DNA of 64,000 nt from Paraburkholderia nodosa (GCF_001718195.1 NZ_MCNV01000014.1:1-64000), one strand, 5' to 3'. Positions 51,228 to 60,412 are shown, counted from the first letter of the stretch. The notes: a model not told the origin generated them from the sequence alone. Numbers and translations are program-made.

Positions 51228-51256
51228 TATATAGTAAATTGACATGATGATGTCAA
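51228..51256 (-). promoter_or_regulatory. Promoter of the ABM gene overlapping a MarR-type operator
   Basis: On the minus strand TTGACA (51256-51251) and TATATA (51233-51228) are 17 bases apart. The -35 sits in a dyad with 7-base arms TTGACAT (51239-51245) and ATGTCAA (51250-51256). A further copy of the half-site ATGATGTCAA lies at 51204-51213, near the transcription start. This is a good layout for repression by the adjacent MarR. Confidence 0.7.
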
Positions 51257-51275
51257 CTTAGAAATAGGGTGCCAT

Positions 51276-51752
51276 ATGCGCGAACTCGCGAGAACACCGG
51301 TCGGCGAACTCCTGTCGGGCATCATGCTCGAGCTCTTCCGGCTCAATAGCGGACTGCTCACCTCGGGCGACCGCCTGGTCGAGGGCCTCGGCCTCACGAG
51401 CGCACGCTGGCAGATGCTCGGCGCCATCAGGGCCGCGCAACGGCCGCAGCCGGTGGCCTGGATTGCCCGCGATCTGGGGGCCAATCGGCAAAACGTGCAA
51501 CGAATCGTGAATGACCTGGCCAACGACGGTCTGGTCCGCTTCGAGGCCAACCCTCACCACCGCCGCGCGCAGCTTGTCGTTTTGACCGACGAGGGCCGGC
51601 AAGCTTTCGAAGCGGCCATGCGTCTTCAGGCCCCCTGGATAAACCAGCTCTCCGCTGGCGTGACCGCCAGCGAAATCAAGACCTTGCACCGCGTCATCAC
51701 GAAATTGCAGTCGAATCTGGACCAAATGGCCGGAGCCGACGAGCCGGATTGA
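51276..51752 (+). CDS. MarR-family transcriptional regulator
   Basis: 158-residue winged-helix regulator. The helix-turn-helix lies at about 50-85 (PVAWIARDLGANRQNVQRIVNDL) and the wing at about 86-105 (LVRFEANPHHRRAQLVVLTDEGRQAF). Flanking helices form the dimer interface. It is divergent from the ABM gene with a dyad-rich 95-base spacer, so it probably represses that gene and itself, with release by a small phenolic or oxidised ligand. The neighbouring cardiolipin synthase gene follows on the same strand. Confidence 0.93.
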   Translation: MRELARTPVGELLSGIMLELFRLNSGLLTSGDRLVEGLGLTSARWQMLGAIRAAQRPQPVAWIARDLGANRQNVQRIVNDLANDGLVRFEANPHHRRAQLVVLTDEGRQAFEAAMRLQAPWINQLSAGVTASEIKTLHRVITKLQSNLDQMAGADEPD

Positions 51753-51824
51753 TCGACAGCGCTGCTTGCGCATGCAATGTGCTACAGCAGGGCATCGTTA
51801 CCATCCGCGAGGCGAGGCCCACGC

Positions 51825-53096
51825 ATGTCGACCATTGCCCTCATTGTCGTGACGGTCGCGGTGACGCTCGTCGTCATCCTGGTGATCGCGAACCTCACGA
51901 GCGGCGAAAAGAAGATCGAGCACAAGATCGACCGGCTTTACGCGAGCGACAGTCCGCAGTTCATCCGCTCGATGGGGCTGCTGCTCGGGCCGCCCGTCGT
52001 GGGAGGCAATCGCTTCGAGGTGCTCGTGAACGGCGACGAGATCTTTCCGTCGATGCTGGCCGGCATCCGCGCGGCGCAGCACACCATTACCTTCGAGACC
52101 TTCATTTACTGGTCCGGCGCGATTGGCGAAGAAGTCGCCCGCGCGCTGTCCGACAAGGCGCGCGCGGGCATCGCCGTGCACGTGCTGCTCGACTGGGTCG
52201 GCTCGTCCAAAATGGACAAGCGTTATCAACGCATGCTGCGCGAGGCGGGCGTCCAGCTCGTCCTGTATCACAAGCCGCACTGGACGGGCCTCGGCCGCAT
52301 GAACGACCGCACGCACCGCAAGTTGCTGGTGATCGACGGACGCATCGGTTTTACGGGCGGCGTAGGCATCGCCGACGAATGGACCGGCCATGCGCAGGAC
52401 GAAAAGCACTGGCGCGATACGCACTTTCGCATTGAAGGCCCGGCGGTCGGACAGATGCAGGCGGTCTTCATGGACAACTGGGTCAAGTCGACGGGCAATG
52501 TGCTGCACGGCCCGCAGTACTTTCCCGCGATCGACGCCGCGGGCAACGGCCTCGCGCACGTGTTCAGCAGTTCGCCCTCTGGCGGCAGCGACGACATGGA
52601 GTTGATGTACCTCATGGCGATCACCGCCGCGGCGCGCTCCATCCATTTGTCGACGGCGTACTTCGTGCCGGACAAGCTGACGATCAACGCGATCGTCGAG
52701 GCGGCGAAGCGCGGCGTGAAGGTGCGCATCATCACGCCGGGCAAGCGCATCGATACTCACACGGTGCGCGAGGCCTCGCGTGCGTGCTGGGGCGACCTGC
52801 TCGCGGCCGGCGTGGAGATGTACGAGTATCAGCCGACGATGTTCCACTGCAAGCTGATCGTCGTCGACGAATATCTGGTGTCGGTCGGCTCGACCAACTT
52901 CGACAGCCGCTCGTTCAAGCTCAACGACGAGGCCAATCTCAACATCTACGACCGCGATTTCGCGCGCCAGCAGACGGCCATTTTCGATGCCGACGCTGCC
53001 CTCGCCAAACGCATCACGCTCGAAGACTGGCGCCGCCGGTCGTTACGGGAAAAGCTGCTCGAACACGCAGCCGCCCTCCTCGATTCGCAGTTGTGA
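51825..53096 (+). CDS. cls: Cardiolipin synthase/phospholipase D-family protein
   Basis: 423-residue membrane enzyme that joins two phosphatidylglycerols to cardiolipin or performs a related phosphatidyl transfer. One N-terminal membrane segment (about 3-23) is followed by two HKD motifs. The first is HRKLLVIDGRIGFTGG (His164, Lys166, Asp171) and the second is HCKLIVVDEYLVSVGSTNFD (His341, Lys343, Asp348). The ATG with a GCGAGG site is used, giving a start MSTIALIVV. It lies 72 bases after the marR gene and 111 bases before an acyltransferase gene. Confidence 0.92.
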   Translation: MSTIALIVVTVAVTLVVILVIANLTSGEKKIEHKIDRLYASDSPQFIRSMGLLLGPPVVGGNRFEVLVNGDEIFPSMLAGIRAAQHTITFETFIYWSGAIGEEVARALSDKARAGIAVHVLLDWVGSSKMDKRYQRMLREAGVQLVLYHKPHWTGLGRMNDRTHRKLLVIDGRIGFTGGVGIADEWTGHAQDEKHWRDTHFRIEGPAVGQMQAVFMDNWVKSTGNVLHGPQYFPAIDAAGNGLAHVFSSSPSGGSDDMELMYLMAITAAARSIHLSTAYFVPDKLTINAIVEAAKRGVKVRIITPGKRIDTHTVREASRACWGDLLAAGVEMYEYQPTMFHCKLIVVDEYLVSVGSTNFDSRSFKLNDEANLNIYDRDFARQQTAIFDADAALAKRITLEDWRRRSLREKLLEHAAALLDSQL

Positions 53097-53207
53097 CGCC
53101 TCCCGCGAGCGCCGCGCCGCCAATCGACAAGAAAGCGAAGATCGCCGACAATCGGTGCCCGACATTGGGCTGTCGACAAAGCAAACAGAAAAAAGGGACC
53201 GCAATCC

Positions 53208-54194
53208 ATGCTGCACATCGAGGATCTGGCCAATCCGCCCGAGGGGTTTCTGCGCGACGAGCCGGAGGGAGCGGAGTTTTACCAGGCCTTTCAGACGGCC
53301 CGGCTGGATGATTTCAGCTTCGGTTATTTCGCCGTGTACCGGGACAGCGCGCTCGTTACCGTGGCGCCCTACTTCGTGATGGATTTCCGGCTCAACACCC
53401 TCCTTCCCAGCGGCTGGCTGAAGCAAAGCCTGAGCTGGATCCGCTTCAAGCTGGCCTGCATCGGGCATCCGACCGTCGATGCCGGCCGCATCCAGGGCGA
53501 AGTCTCGCAGGAGACGCTCGCGGCCATCAGCACGGCGCTTGCGAAGAAAGGGAGCCTGCTCGCGTACAAGGGTTTCACCGAGGACTTGCCGCTGCGCGGC
53601 TTCGTGGCGGCAAAAGGCCTGCCCGTGCCGGTGCTGTCGATCGGCCCGGACTACTACCAGGCCATGAAGAGCGACCGCAGGAACCTGCTCAAGCGTAAGC
53701 TGAAAAAGGCCGCCGCACTGCGCTATGAAGAATGCGCGGGTCTGCCCGATCACCTCGTCGCCAGAGTGTATGAGTTGTATCTGAACACCTGGCAGAAAGC
53801 CGAGTTGAAGTTCGAGAAGCTCACGCCGGAGTATTTCGCCAATACCCGCAGCCTTAGCCATTATCTGCTGTACTTTCTGGACGACGAGTTGATTGGCTTC
53901 ACCCAGTTGATCGGCAAGGGAAGGCACCTCGTCAACCGCTATATCGGGCTCGACTACGCCAGGAGCCAGGAGTACGGCTTGTACTTCGCCATGTTCATTC
54001 GCACGGTCGAATTCGGCATTCGCGAAGGTTTCGAGGAAATCGAGCTGGGCGCGACGTCCTATGAGTTCAAACGCATCCTCGGCGCCCGCCAGATTCCCAC
54101 CTGGAATCACTACCGGCACAACAACGCGTTGGTCAACTGGCTGCTCGGCAAGCTGCGCAGCGTGCTGGAACCGTCGGAGTCCGAACTGCGTTAG
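53208..54194 (+). CDS. FemAB-like acyltransferase of the GNAT superfamily
   Basis: 328-residue cytosolic protein whose pattern resembles FemAB or GNAT-like peptidoglycan/lipid aminoacyl or acyl transferases. Visible elements are KSDRRNLLKRKLKKAAALRYEE in the middle and FLDDELIGFTQLIGKGRHLVNRYIGLDYARSQEYGLYFAMFIRTVEFGIREGFEEIELGATSYEFKRILGA near the C-terminus. The latter is the GNAT-type substrate/cofactor end. It follows the cardiolipin synthase gene on the same strand, so a role in envelope lipid or wall modification is suggested but not shown. Confidence 0.8.
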   Translation: MLHIEDLANPPEGFLRDEPEGAEFYQAFQTARLDDFSFGYFAVYRDSALVTVAPYFVMDFRLNTLLPSGWLKQSLSWIRFKLACIGHPTVDAGRIQGEVSQETLAAISTALAKKGSLLAYKGFTEDLPLRGFVAAKGLPVPVLSIGPDYYQAMKSDRRNLLKRKLKKAAALRYEECAGLPDHLVARVYELYLNTWQKAELKFEKLTPEYFANTRSLSHYLLYFLDDELIGFTQLIGKGRHLVNRYIGLDYARSQEYGLYFAMFIRTVEFGIREGFEEIELGATSYEFKRILGARQIPTWNHYRHNNALVNWLLGKLRSVLEPSESELR

Positions 54195-54290
54195 CGCCCG
54201 ACCGATTGGTTCGGTGCGTCCCACCTGCCGGCAACACGCGTTACAGGCGATAATGTGCCAAACGCAATCGACTTGAGAAACGGAGTGAGA

Positions 54291-55532
54291 ATGAGCAAGC
54301 AAGGCTTCACCACTGGCATCGTTCACGGCGACAGGATCGCGGGCACCGAGCACGGCGGCGTGCGCCAGCCGATTCATACGTCCGTGCAATATGGTTTCGA
54401 GCGCGTCGAGGACCTGATCGGCGTATTTCAGGGCACGAAGAAAGGGGGTTTCAACTACGCGCGGCAAGGCACTCCCACGACGGCGGCTCTCGAGCGCAAG
54501 ATCACGAGCCTGGAAGGCGGCACCGGCACAGTCTGTTTCAGCACCGGCATGGCCGCGATCACGGCGACCTTCCTCACGCTGCTGCGTGCGGGCGATCATC
54601 TCGTGTCGAGCCGCTATGTGTTCGGCAACACCAACAGCCTGTTCGGCACGTTGCGCACGCTCGGCGTGGAAGTCACGACCGTCGACGCCAGCGACGCGGA
54701 AAACGTGAAGAACGCCATCCAGCCGAATACGCGCATGGTGTTCGTCGAAACCATCGCGAATCCGGGCACGCAGATTCCCGACCTGCAAGGCATCGGCGAG
54801 CTGTGCCGCGAGCGCGGCATCGTCTACGTCGTCGACAACACGATTACCTCGCCCGCCTTGTTCCAGCCGAAGGCGGTCGGCGCGAGCCTCGTCATCAATT
54901 CGTTGACGAAGACCATCGCGGGCCATGGCGCCGCGCTCGGCGGCGCGGTGACCGATACGGGCCTGTTCGACTGGAGCACGTATCCGAACATCGCCGACGA
55001 CTATCGGCGTTCGGCACCGAAAGATCAGGGGCTCCTGCAGATCCGCAAGAAGGGCCTGCGAGACATGGGCGCGTCATTGTCGTCCGAGCAGGCGCACGCC
55101 ATCGCCATGGGCGCGGAAACGCTCGCCCTGCGCGTGAAGCAAAGCAGCGACAATGCGCTCGCGCTCGCACAGTTTCTCGAAGGCCACGAAGCCATCGGCA
55201 AGGTGTTCTATCCGGGCTTGAAGAGCCATCCGCAATACGAGGTTGCCCATGCGCTTTTCAAGGGCGCGTCATGGCTGCTCTCGTTCGAACTGCTCAACGC
55301 GGAACGCATGATCGACGTCGTCAACGCGCTCGAACTGCCGATCAAGGCGACCGGCCTCGGCGACACGCGCACGCTCATCATCCCCGTCGCGCCGACGATC
55401 TTTTTCGAAGCCGGCGCAGAAACGCGCAAGGCGATGGGCATCTCCGACGGCATGCTGCGGCTTTCGGCGGGCATCGAAGATATCGACGACCTGATTGCAG
55501 ACTTCTCGCAAGCGCTCAAGCTGGCAGCATAA
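54291..55532 (+). CDS. Cystathionine gamma-synthase-family PLP enzyme
   Basis: 413-residue PLP enzyme of the trans-sulfuration group. The PLP lysine is Lys207 in VINSLTKTIAGHG and Asp182 in YVVDNTITSPALF contacts the pyridine ring. FNYARQGTPTTAALERKITSLEGG is the conserved N-terminal part. Family members make or break C-S bonds at the gamma or beta carbon (MetB, MetC, MetZ, MdeA) and some act on O-acetylhomoserine; this one cannot be told apart. CGGAGTGAGA precedes the ATG. A terminator hairpin follows the stop. The gene stands alone. Confidence 0.9.
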   Translation: MSKQGFTTGIVHGDRIAGTEHGGVRQPIHTSVQYGFERVEDLIGVFQGTKKGGFNYARQGTPTTAALERKITSLEGGTGTVCFSTGMAAITATFLTLLRAGDHLVSSRYVFGNTNSLFGTLRTLGVEVTTVDASDAENVKNAIQPNTRMVFVETIANPGTQIPDLQGIGELCRERGIVYVVDNTITSPALFQPKAVGASLVINSLTKTIAGHGAALGGAVTDTGLFDWSTYPNIADDYRRSAPKDQGLLQIRKKGLRDMGASLSSEQAHAIAMGAETLALRVKQSSDNALALAQFLEGHEAIGKVFYPGLKSHPQYEVAHALFKGASWLLSFELLNAERMIDVVNALELPIKATGLGDTRTLIIPVAPTIFFEAGAETRKAMGISDGMLRLSAGIEDIDDLIADFSQALKLAA

Positions 55533-55556
55533 CGCCGGGAGCGTCGATGTCGTGAA

Positions 55557-55588
55557 CAGGGCCAGCACTCGCTGGCCCTGCGCGTTTT
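55557..55588 (+). terminator. Intrinsic terminator after the PLP gene
   Basis: Arms CAGGGCCAG and CTGGCCCTG (55557-55565 and 55572-55580) form a perfect 9-bp GC-rich stem with a 6-base loop. They are followed by CGCG and TTTT at 55585-55588. It lies 25 bases after the stop and ends transcription coming from the left. The U-tract is absent on the minus side, so it is mainly one-directional. Confidence 0.8.
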
Positions 55589-55603
55589 CGACGCTGATGC
55601 CGC

Positions 55604-56506
55604 TTACGGATTGAAGCGTTTTGCCTCGTCGCGCCAGTAGTGCTGCTGCTGCCAGCCAAGCAAGCGTTTGAGCTTCTCGTTGCTGAGCAGCGTCTCGAAC
55701 TCGCCGAGGGCCTTCTTGACCGGCACGCCCGGATAGTAGCGATCCAGCAACGTCTGGGTCGGCAAGTCGGACGACACGTCGTCCGCCGCGACGTTCATGA
55801 TCTCGAAGCCGAGGCCGTCCGTTTCGATGGCGAGCCGGCACGCGTTGGCGAGATCTCGCCCGTCGATGTAGCTCCACGCAATACGCTTGCGCAGCGCGGG
55901 ATCCTTGAGCCACGTGGAGAACTTCGCGTAATCCTCGGGATCGAGCACGTTGCCGATGCGAAAACAGTAGATGTCCGACCCGGTGCGCGCCTGGAATGCC
56001 TTCGCGGTCACTTCGTTGACCACTTTCGAGGTGGCGTAGCTGTCCATCGGGTCCACCGGATAGTTCTCGTCCAGCGGAAAGTACGCGGGATCGCGATGCC
56101 GGTGGGCGAACACCACACCGTAAGTCGTCTCGCTCGAGGCGAGGATCACCTTGCGGACCCCTAGTTTCGCAGCGGCGTCGAGAATGTTGTAAGTCCCCAT
56201 CACATTGATGCGGTAGACCTCGTTATCGGTCGTCAACATGATGCGAGGAATCGCCGCGAAGTGAACGATCGCGTCGATGGGTTTCGGCTCCAGGTCGTCG
56301 GCGAATTCCACTGGCGCCGTGGTCGAGGCGATCGCGTTGAAAACCTGGCCCGCGTCGGTGATGTCCGTGATCAGCGTGCGCGCCGTGCGCTTCGGCATGG
56401 GCACACGGTCCAGATTCAACACTTCGTAGCCGTGCGCGACCAGGTTCTCGACCACCCATTTGCCGGCAAGGCCGCTACCGCCGGTCACTATCACTCGCTT
56501 TGTCAT
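55604..56506 (-). CDS. NAD-dependent epimerase/dehydratase (SDR)
   Basis: 300-residue extended short-chain dehydrogenase. The N-terminal Rossmann motif VIVTGGSGLAGKWVVENL binds NAD. The active-site pattern is YATSK (SxxYxxxK-like: ASSETTYGVV, then DSYATSKVVNE). It resembles uronate dehydrogenase or UDP-glucose epimerase relatives, but no sugar-nucleotide genes are adjacent. AAGGAGAG precedes the ATG. It is convergent with the PLP gene. The substrate is unclear; a sugar or hexuronate is plausible. Confidence 0.88.
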   Translation of the reverse strand: MTKRVIVTGGSGLAGKWVVENLVAHGYEVLNLDRVPMPKRTARTLITDITDAGQVFNAIASTTAPVEFADDLEPKPIDAIVHFAAIPRIMLTTDNEVYRINVMGTYNILDAAAKLGVRKVILASSETTYGVVFAHRHRDPAYFPLDENYPVDPMDSYATSKVVNEVTAKAFQARTGSDIYCFRIGNVLDPEDYAKFSTWLKDPALRKRIAWSYIDGRDLANACRLAIETDGLGFEIMNVAADDVSSDLPTQTLLDRYYPGVPVKKALGEFETLLSNEKLKRLLGWQQQHYWRDEAKRFNP

Positions 56507-56640
56507 CTGTCTCTCTCCTTTTCGTGGCGTCGTTCCCGCCTCTGCAAACGCGCACGTTACCGCAAACATCGGCCGGCTGTAATGACCACCGCTACCTTTC
56601 CAGCCGGATGGATTGTCTGCGGGGGACGCAGACAAAATCG

Positions 56641-57570
56641 TTATGCGCCCGATTGCGCGGGCGCGGCCACCGCAGGCTGCCGGTTGAACCGCTCCGCCAG
56701 AAAATCGATGAACGCACGCGCACGCGCCGACTGATTGCGCTTGTTCGGGTAGTACACGAACAAATCGGCCAGCGGCTGCACGAACTCGGGCAGCACGACG
56801 CGCAGCCGGCCGCTTTCCAGATACTTCGCCAGGTCCCACTCCGAGCGCAGCAGAATGCCGTGCCCGTCGAGCGCCCAGCCGAGCACGATATCGCCGTCGT
56901 TGCTCGACAGCATGCCGTGCACCTTCACCGCATGCGCCTCGCCATCGCGCTCGAGGCGCCATATGCCGTAGGCGTTGTCGTTCTGTCGATGCACGATGCA
57001 TTGATGGTTGGCGAGATCGCCCAGCGTTGCGGGCGTGCCCTGCGTCTCCAGATAGCGCGGCGAGGCGCACAGCAAGCGGCGGTTCGTCATGATGCGCCGC
57101 GCAATGAGCCGCTTGTCGGGCAGCTCGCCAAAACGGATCGCCAGATCCACGCCGCTTTCGACGAGGTCGATCGGCCGGTCGGTGACATCGAGCTGCACTT
57201 CGACATGCGGATGCCGCCGCGCGAACTCCGAAACGAGCGGTGCGATCGTCGTGCGCCCGAAGCCGAGCGTCGCGTTCACACGCAGCAAGCCGCGCGTGAC
57301 GGAGCGGCTCGACGACACGACATCTTCCATTTCCTGCACTTCGGCAAGAATGCGCGTCGCGTAGTGCAGAAAGGTCTCGCCTTCGGCGGTCAGGCTCACG
57401 CTGCGGGTGGTCCGGTTGACCAGGCGCACGCCCAGGCGCGCCTCGAGCTGCGCGAGCCGTTTGGTCGCCGCCGGCGGCGTGATGTCCATGTCGCGCGCAA
57501 CGCTTGAAAGGTTTCCGTAACGCCCGAGCAGAACGAAAAACGCCAGGTAGGAGGTCAGGTCATTCTTCAC
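56641..57570 (-). CDS. LysR-family regulator of the tartrate module
   Basis: 309-residue LysR regulator. The N-terminal winged helix-turn-helix lies at about 5-64 (LSSVARDMDITPPAATKRLAQLEARLGVRLVNRTTRS). The effector domain from about 90 resembles DmlR-type regulators (VNATLGFGRTTIAPLVSEF and a C-terminal LFVYYPNKRNQSARARAFIDFLAERF). It is divergent from the D(-)-tartrate dehydratase gene across 138 bases and probably activates it with tartrate or a related dicarboxylate as effector. That link is inferred from position. Confidence 0.92.
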   Translation of the reverse strand: MKNDLTSYLAFFVLLGRYGNLSSVARDMDITPPAATKRLAQLEARLGVRLVNRTTRSVSLTAEGETFLHYATRILAEVQEMEDVVSSSRSVTRGLLRVNATLGFGRTTIAPLVSEFARRHPHVEVQLDVTDRPIDLVESGVDLAIRFGELPDKRLIARRIMTNRRLLCASPRYLETQGTPATLGDLANHQCIVHRQNDNAYGIWRLERDGEAHAVKVHGMLSSNDGDIVLGWALDGHGILLRSEWDLAKYLESGRLRVVLPEFVQPLADLFVYYPNKRNQSARARAFIDFLAERFNRQPAVAAPAQSGA

Positions 57571-57708
57571 CGTGAGTTAATAAAGATGTGAAAACAAGTG
57601 AATCATAGAGCCGATCCGGGCGCATAACCTAGCGTCTCCCACAGCCAGCGAATCGCGAACGACCGCGAGAACGACCGCGCATGCTGGCCGTGCCACCAGG
57701 AGACACCC

Positions 57709-58875
57709 GTGAGAATCGTTGAAATCCGCGAAAAAACCGTTCCGATCAGTTCCTCGATCCGCAACGCCTATATCGACTTCAGCAAGATGACGCTCAGCCT
57801 CGTCGCCGTGGTCACCGACGTGATCCGCGACGGCAAGCCCGTCATCGGCTATGGCTTCAACTCGAATGGCCGCTATGGCCAGGGCACGCTGATGCGCGAG
57901 CGCTTCATCCCGCGCATTCTCGAAGCCGATCCCGCCTCGCTCGTGAACGAGGCGGGCGACAACCTCGACCCGCACAAGATCTGGGCGACGATGTTCACCA
58001 ACGAAAAGCCGGGCGGCCATGGCGAGCGCTCGGTGGCGATCGGCACGATCGACATGGCGGTATGGGACGCCGTGGCGAAGATCGAAGGCAAGCCGCTCTT
58101 CCAGTTGCTCGCCGAGCGCTACGGCAATGGCCAACCCGACCGCAAGATCTTCGTCTATGCGGCGGGCGGCTACTACTACCCAGGCCAGGACCACAACAAG
58201 CTCAAGGACGAAATGCGCAGCTATATCGACCGCGGCTACACGGTCGTGAAGAAAAAGATTGGCGGCGCGTCGCTCGACGAGGACCTGCGCCGCATCGATT
58301 CGATCCTGAGCGTGCTGGGCGACGGTCAGAAACTGGCCGTCGACGCCAACGGCCGTTTCGATCTGGACACCGCGATCCAGTACGCGAAAGCGCTCTCGCA
58401 ATACGATCTGTTCTGGTACGAGGAGCCGGGCGACCCGCTCGACTTCGAATTGCAGGCCACGCTGCGCAACTACTACGACAAACCGATGGCGACCGGCGAG
58501 GATCTGTTCTCGATGCAGGACGCGCGCAACCTCATCCGCTACGGCGGCATGCGTCCCGACCGCGACTGGCTGCAGTTCGACTGCGCGTTGAGCTACGGCC
58601 TCGTCGAATATCTGCGCACGCTGGAGATGCTGCATCAGCACGGCTGGTCCGCGAGCCGCTGCATTCCGCACGGCGGCCATCAGATGTCGCTCAACATCGC
58701 GGCGGGCCTCGGGCTTGGCGGCAACGAGTCGTATCCCGATCTGTTCCAGCCTTATGGCGGCTTCCCCGATGGCGTGAAGGTCGACAACGGCTACATCACG
58801 ATGCCCGACCTGCCCGGCATCGGCTTCGAGAGCAAGGCCGATCTGTTTGCGGAAATGCAGAAGATCGCGGCCTGA
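57709..58875 (+). CDS. tarD: D(-)-tartrate dehydratase
   Basis: 388-residue enolase-superfamily enzyme that removes water from D(-)-tartrate to give oxaloacetate. From recall it agrees along its length with characterised Bradyrhizobium TarD, including PISSSIRNAYIDF, GYGFNSNGRYGQG, GERSVAIGTIDMAVWDAVAKI and RPDRDWLQFDCALSYGL. Catalytic positions kept are the KxK pair (Lys181, Lys183), metal ligands Asp212, Glu238 and Glu264, and His321 in IPHGGHQMSLNIAAG. It is cotranscribed or near-cotranscribed with the dicarboxylate symporter 105 bases downstream and is divergent from lysR. Confidence 0.93.
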   Translation: MRIVEIREKTVPISSSIRNAYIDFSKMTLSLVAVVTDVIRDGKPVIGYGFNSNGRYGQGTLMRERFIPRILEADPASLVNEAGDNLDPHKIWATMFTNEKPGGHGERSVAIGTIDMAVWDAVAKIEGKPLFQLLAERYGNGQPDRKIFVYAAGGYYYPGQDHNKLKDEMRSYIDRGYTVVKKKIGGASLDEDLRRIDSILSVLGDGQKLAVDANGRFDLDTAIQYAKALSQYDLFWYEEPGDPLDFELQATLRNYYDKPMATGEDLFSMQDARNLIRYGGMRPDRDWLQFDCALSYGLVEYLRTLEMLHQHGWSASRCIPHGGHQMSLNIAAGLGLGGNESYPDLFQPYGGFPDGVKVDNGYITMPDLPGIGFESKADLFAEMQKIAA

Positions 58876-58980
58876 CGCCGAAGCGAAGAAAAGAGCGCGA
58901 CCGGAAACACAACCGCTGCACGCATGGCGGTTGGCGGTCGCCCGAAATTACCTGCATGGCGCCATGCTCAGGAGACAGAC

Positions 58981-60339
58981 ATGCGGCCCTCGAAACTCAA
59001 AAAGTATCTTTCGAAGCTCTACATACAGGTCTTGATCGGTATCCTGGCGGGCATTCTCGTCGGCCACTTCTATCCGGACATCGGAGCGGATCTCAAACCG
59101 CTTGGCGACCTCTTCATCAAGCTGATCCGCATGGCGCTCGCGCCGATCATCTTCGCTTCGGTCGTCGTGGGCATTGCCCGGATGAACGACCTGCACGAAG
59201 CCGGCCGCGTAGGCGTGAAGGCGCTGCTCTACTTCGAGGTGGCGTCGACCATTGCGCTTCTCGTAGGCCTCGTCGTCGTGAACGTGATCAAGCCGGGCAG
59301 CGGCATGAACATCGATCCGGCGCACCTCGACAGCTCGGCGATCGCCAGCTACGCGCACGCGGCCCACGACCACACGGCGCTCGGGTTCCTCATGAGCATC
59401 GTGCCGAACAGCATCGTCGGCGCGTTTGCGAACGGCGAAATTTTGCCGATCATCTTTTTCTCGGTGCTGTTCGCCATTGCGCTGGCGAAGCTCGGCCCGC
59501 GTACCGCACCGCTCGTCGATATGCTCGACATGTTCTTGCAGGGCATGTTCGGCGTCGTGCGGATCGTCATGTATGTCGCGCCCGTGGGCGCGTTTGGCGG
59601 CATGGCGTTCACCATCGCGAAGTACGGGCTCGGCACGCTGGCGTCGTTTGGCGAGCTGATGCTTTGCCTGTACGTGACGTCGATTGTCTTCGTCGTGGTG
59701 GTGCTCGGGCTCGTCATGCGCGTTTGCGGATTTTCGCTGTGGAAGTATCTCCGCTATATCCGCGACGAAATCCTGATCACGTTCGGCACGGCGTCGACCG
59801 AGGCCGTGCTGCCGCAGATGCTCGTCAAGATGGAGAACCTCGGCTGTTCGCGGCCTGTTGTCGGCATGGTGTTGCCGACCGGCTATACGTTCAACGCGGA
59901 CGGCACGGCGATCTATCTCACGATGGCGGCCCTCTTCGTGGCCCAGGCGATGAACATTCATCTCACGCTGTTCGATCAACTTGTCGTGCTGAGCGTTTTG
60001 CTGCTGACTTCGAAGGGTTCTGCTGGTGTGGCCGGAGCGGGGTTTGTTGCGCTCGCTGCTACGCTTGCTTCGATGCATAAGATTCCGGTTTCCGGGCTGG
60101 TGCTGCTGTTGGGGGTGGATCGGTTTCTCAATGAAGCTCGGGCGGTGACCAATTTGATTGGGAATGGCGTGGCCACGATCGTGGTCGCCAGGTGGGAAGG
60201 GGCGATGGATGTTGCGCGGGCTCGGGCGGTTTTGAATGGGGAGATTGAGGGTGGGGACGCGTCGGGCGCTGGCGATTTGTCGTTGCCCAGCGGCGAGCCG
60301 GTTTCTGGCTCGAGGGGGCTGGTAGAAAACCATCTGTGA
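58981..60339 (+). CDS. dctA: C4-dicarboxylate/proton symporter, DctA type
   Basis: 452-residue inner-membrane sodium/proton:dicarboxylate symporter (DAACS family) with about eight membrane helices and two re-entrant loops. Typical elements are MALAPIIFASVVVGIARM, FGTASTEAVLPQML (the serine-rich re-entrant loop) and the NADGTAIYLTMAALF and GVDRFLNEARAVTNLIGNGVATIVV segments that contact substrate and cation. GGAGACAGAC precedes the ATG. It lies after tarD and would import tartrate or another C4-dicarboxylate. The last third of the gene uses G/T-rich codons unlike the rest. Confidence 0.93.
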   Translation: MRPSKLKKYLSKLYIQVLIGILAGILVGHFYPDIGADLKPLGDLFIKLIRMALAPIIFASVVVGIARMNDLHEAGRVGVKALLYFEVASTIALLVGLVVVNVIKPGSGMNIDPAHLDSSAIASYAHAAHDHTALGFLMSIVPNSIVGAFANGEILPIIFFSVLFAIALAKLGPRTAPLVDMLDMFLQGMFGVVRIVMYVAPVGAFGGMAFTIAKYGLGTLASFGELMLCLYVTSIVFVVVVLGLVMRVCGFSLWKYLRYIRDEILITFGTASTEAVLPQMLVKMENLGCSRPVVGMVLPTGYTFNADGTAIYLTMAALFVAQAMNIHLTLFDQLVVLSVLLLTSKGSAGVAGAGFVALAATLASMHKIPVSGLVLLLGVDRFLNEARAVTNLIGNGVATIVVARWEGAMDVARARAVLNGEIEGGDASGAGDLSLPSGEPVSGSRGLVENHL

Positions 60340-60364
60340 AATGAGTACTTTGCGGTGCCTTGTT

Positions 60365-60412
60365 TTCGCGTCGGTATGCCTGGGTTGCCCCTGTAAGGTT
60401 CACCGACGCGAA
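60365..60412. repeat. Long inverted repeat after the symporter gene
   Basis: Perfect 11-bp arms TTCGCGTCGGT (60365-60375) and ACCGACGCGAA (60402-60412) enclose a 26-base loop. The dyad continues outward with one mismatch and three more pairs. It lies 26 bases past the symporter stop, and an A/C-rich, nearly T-free tract (about 60413-60515) follows it. It could be a terminator without a U-tract or a dispersed intergenic repeat. Confidence 0.6.
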
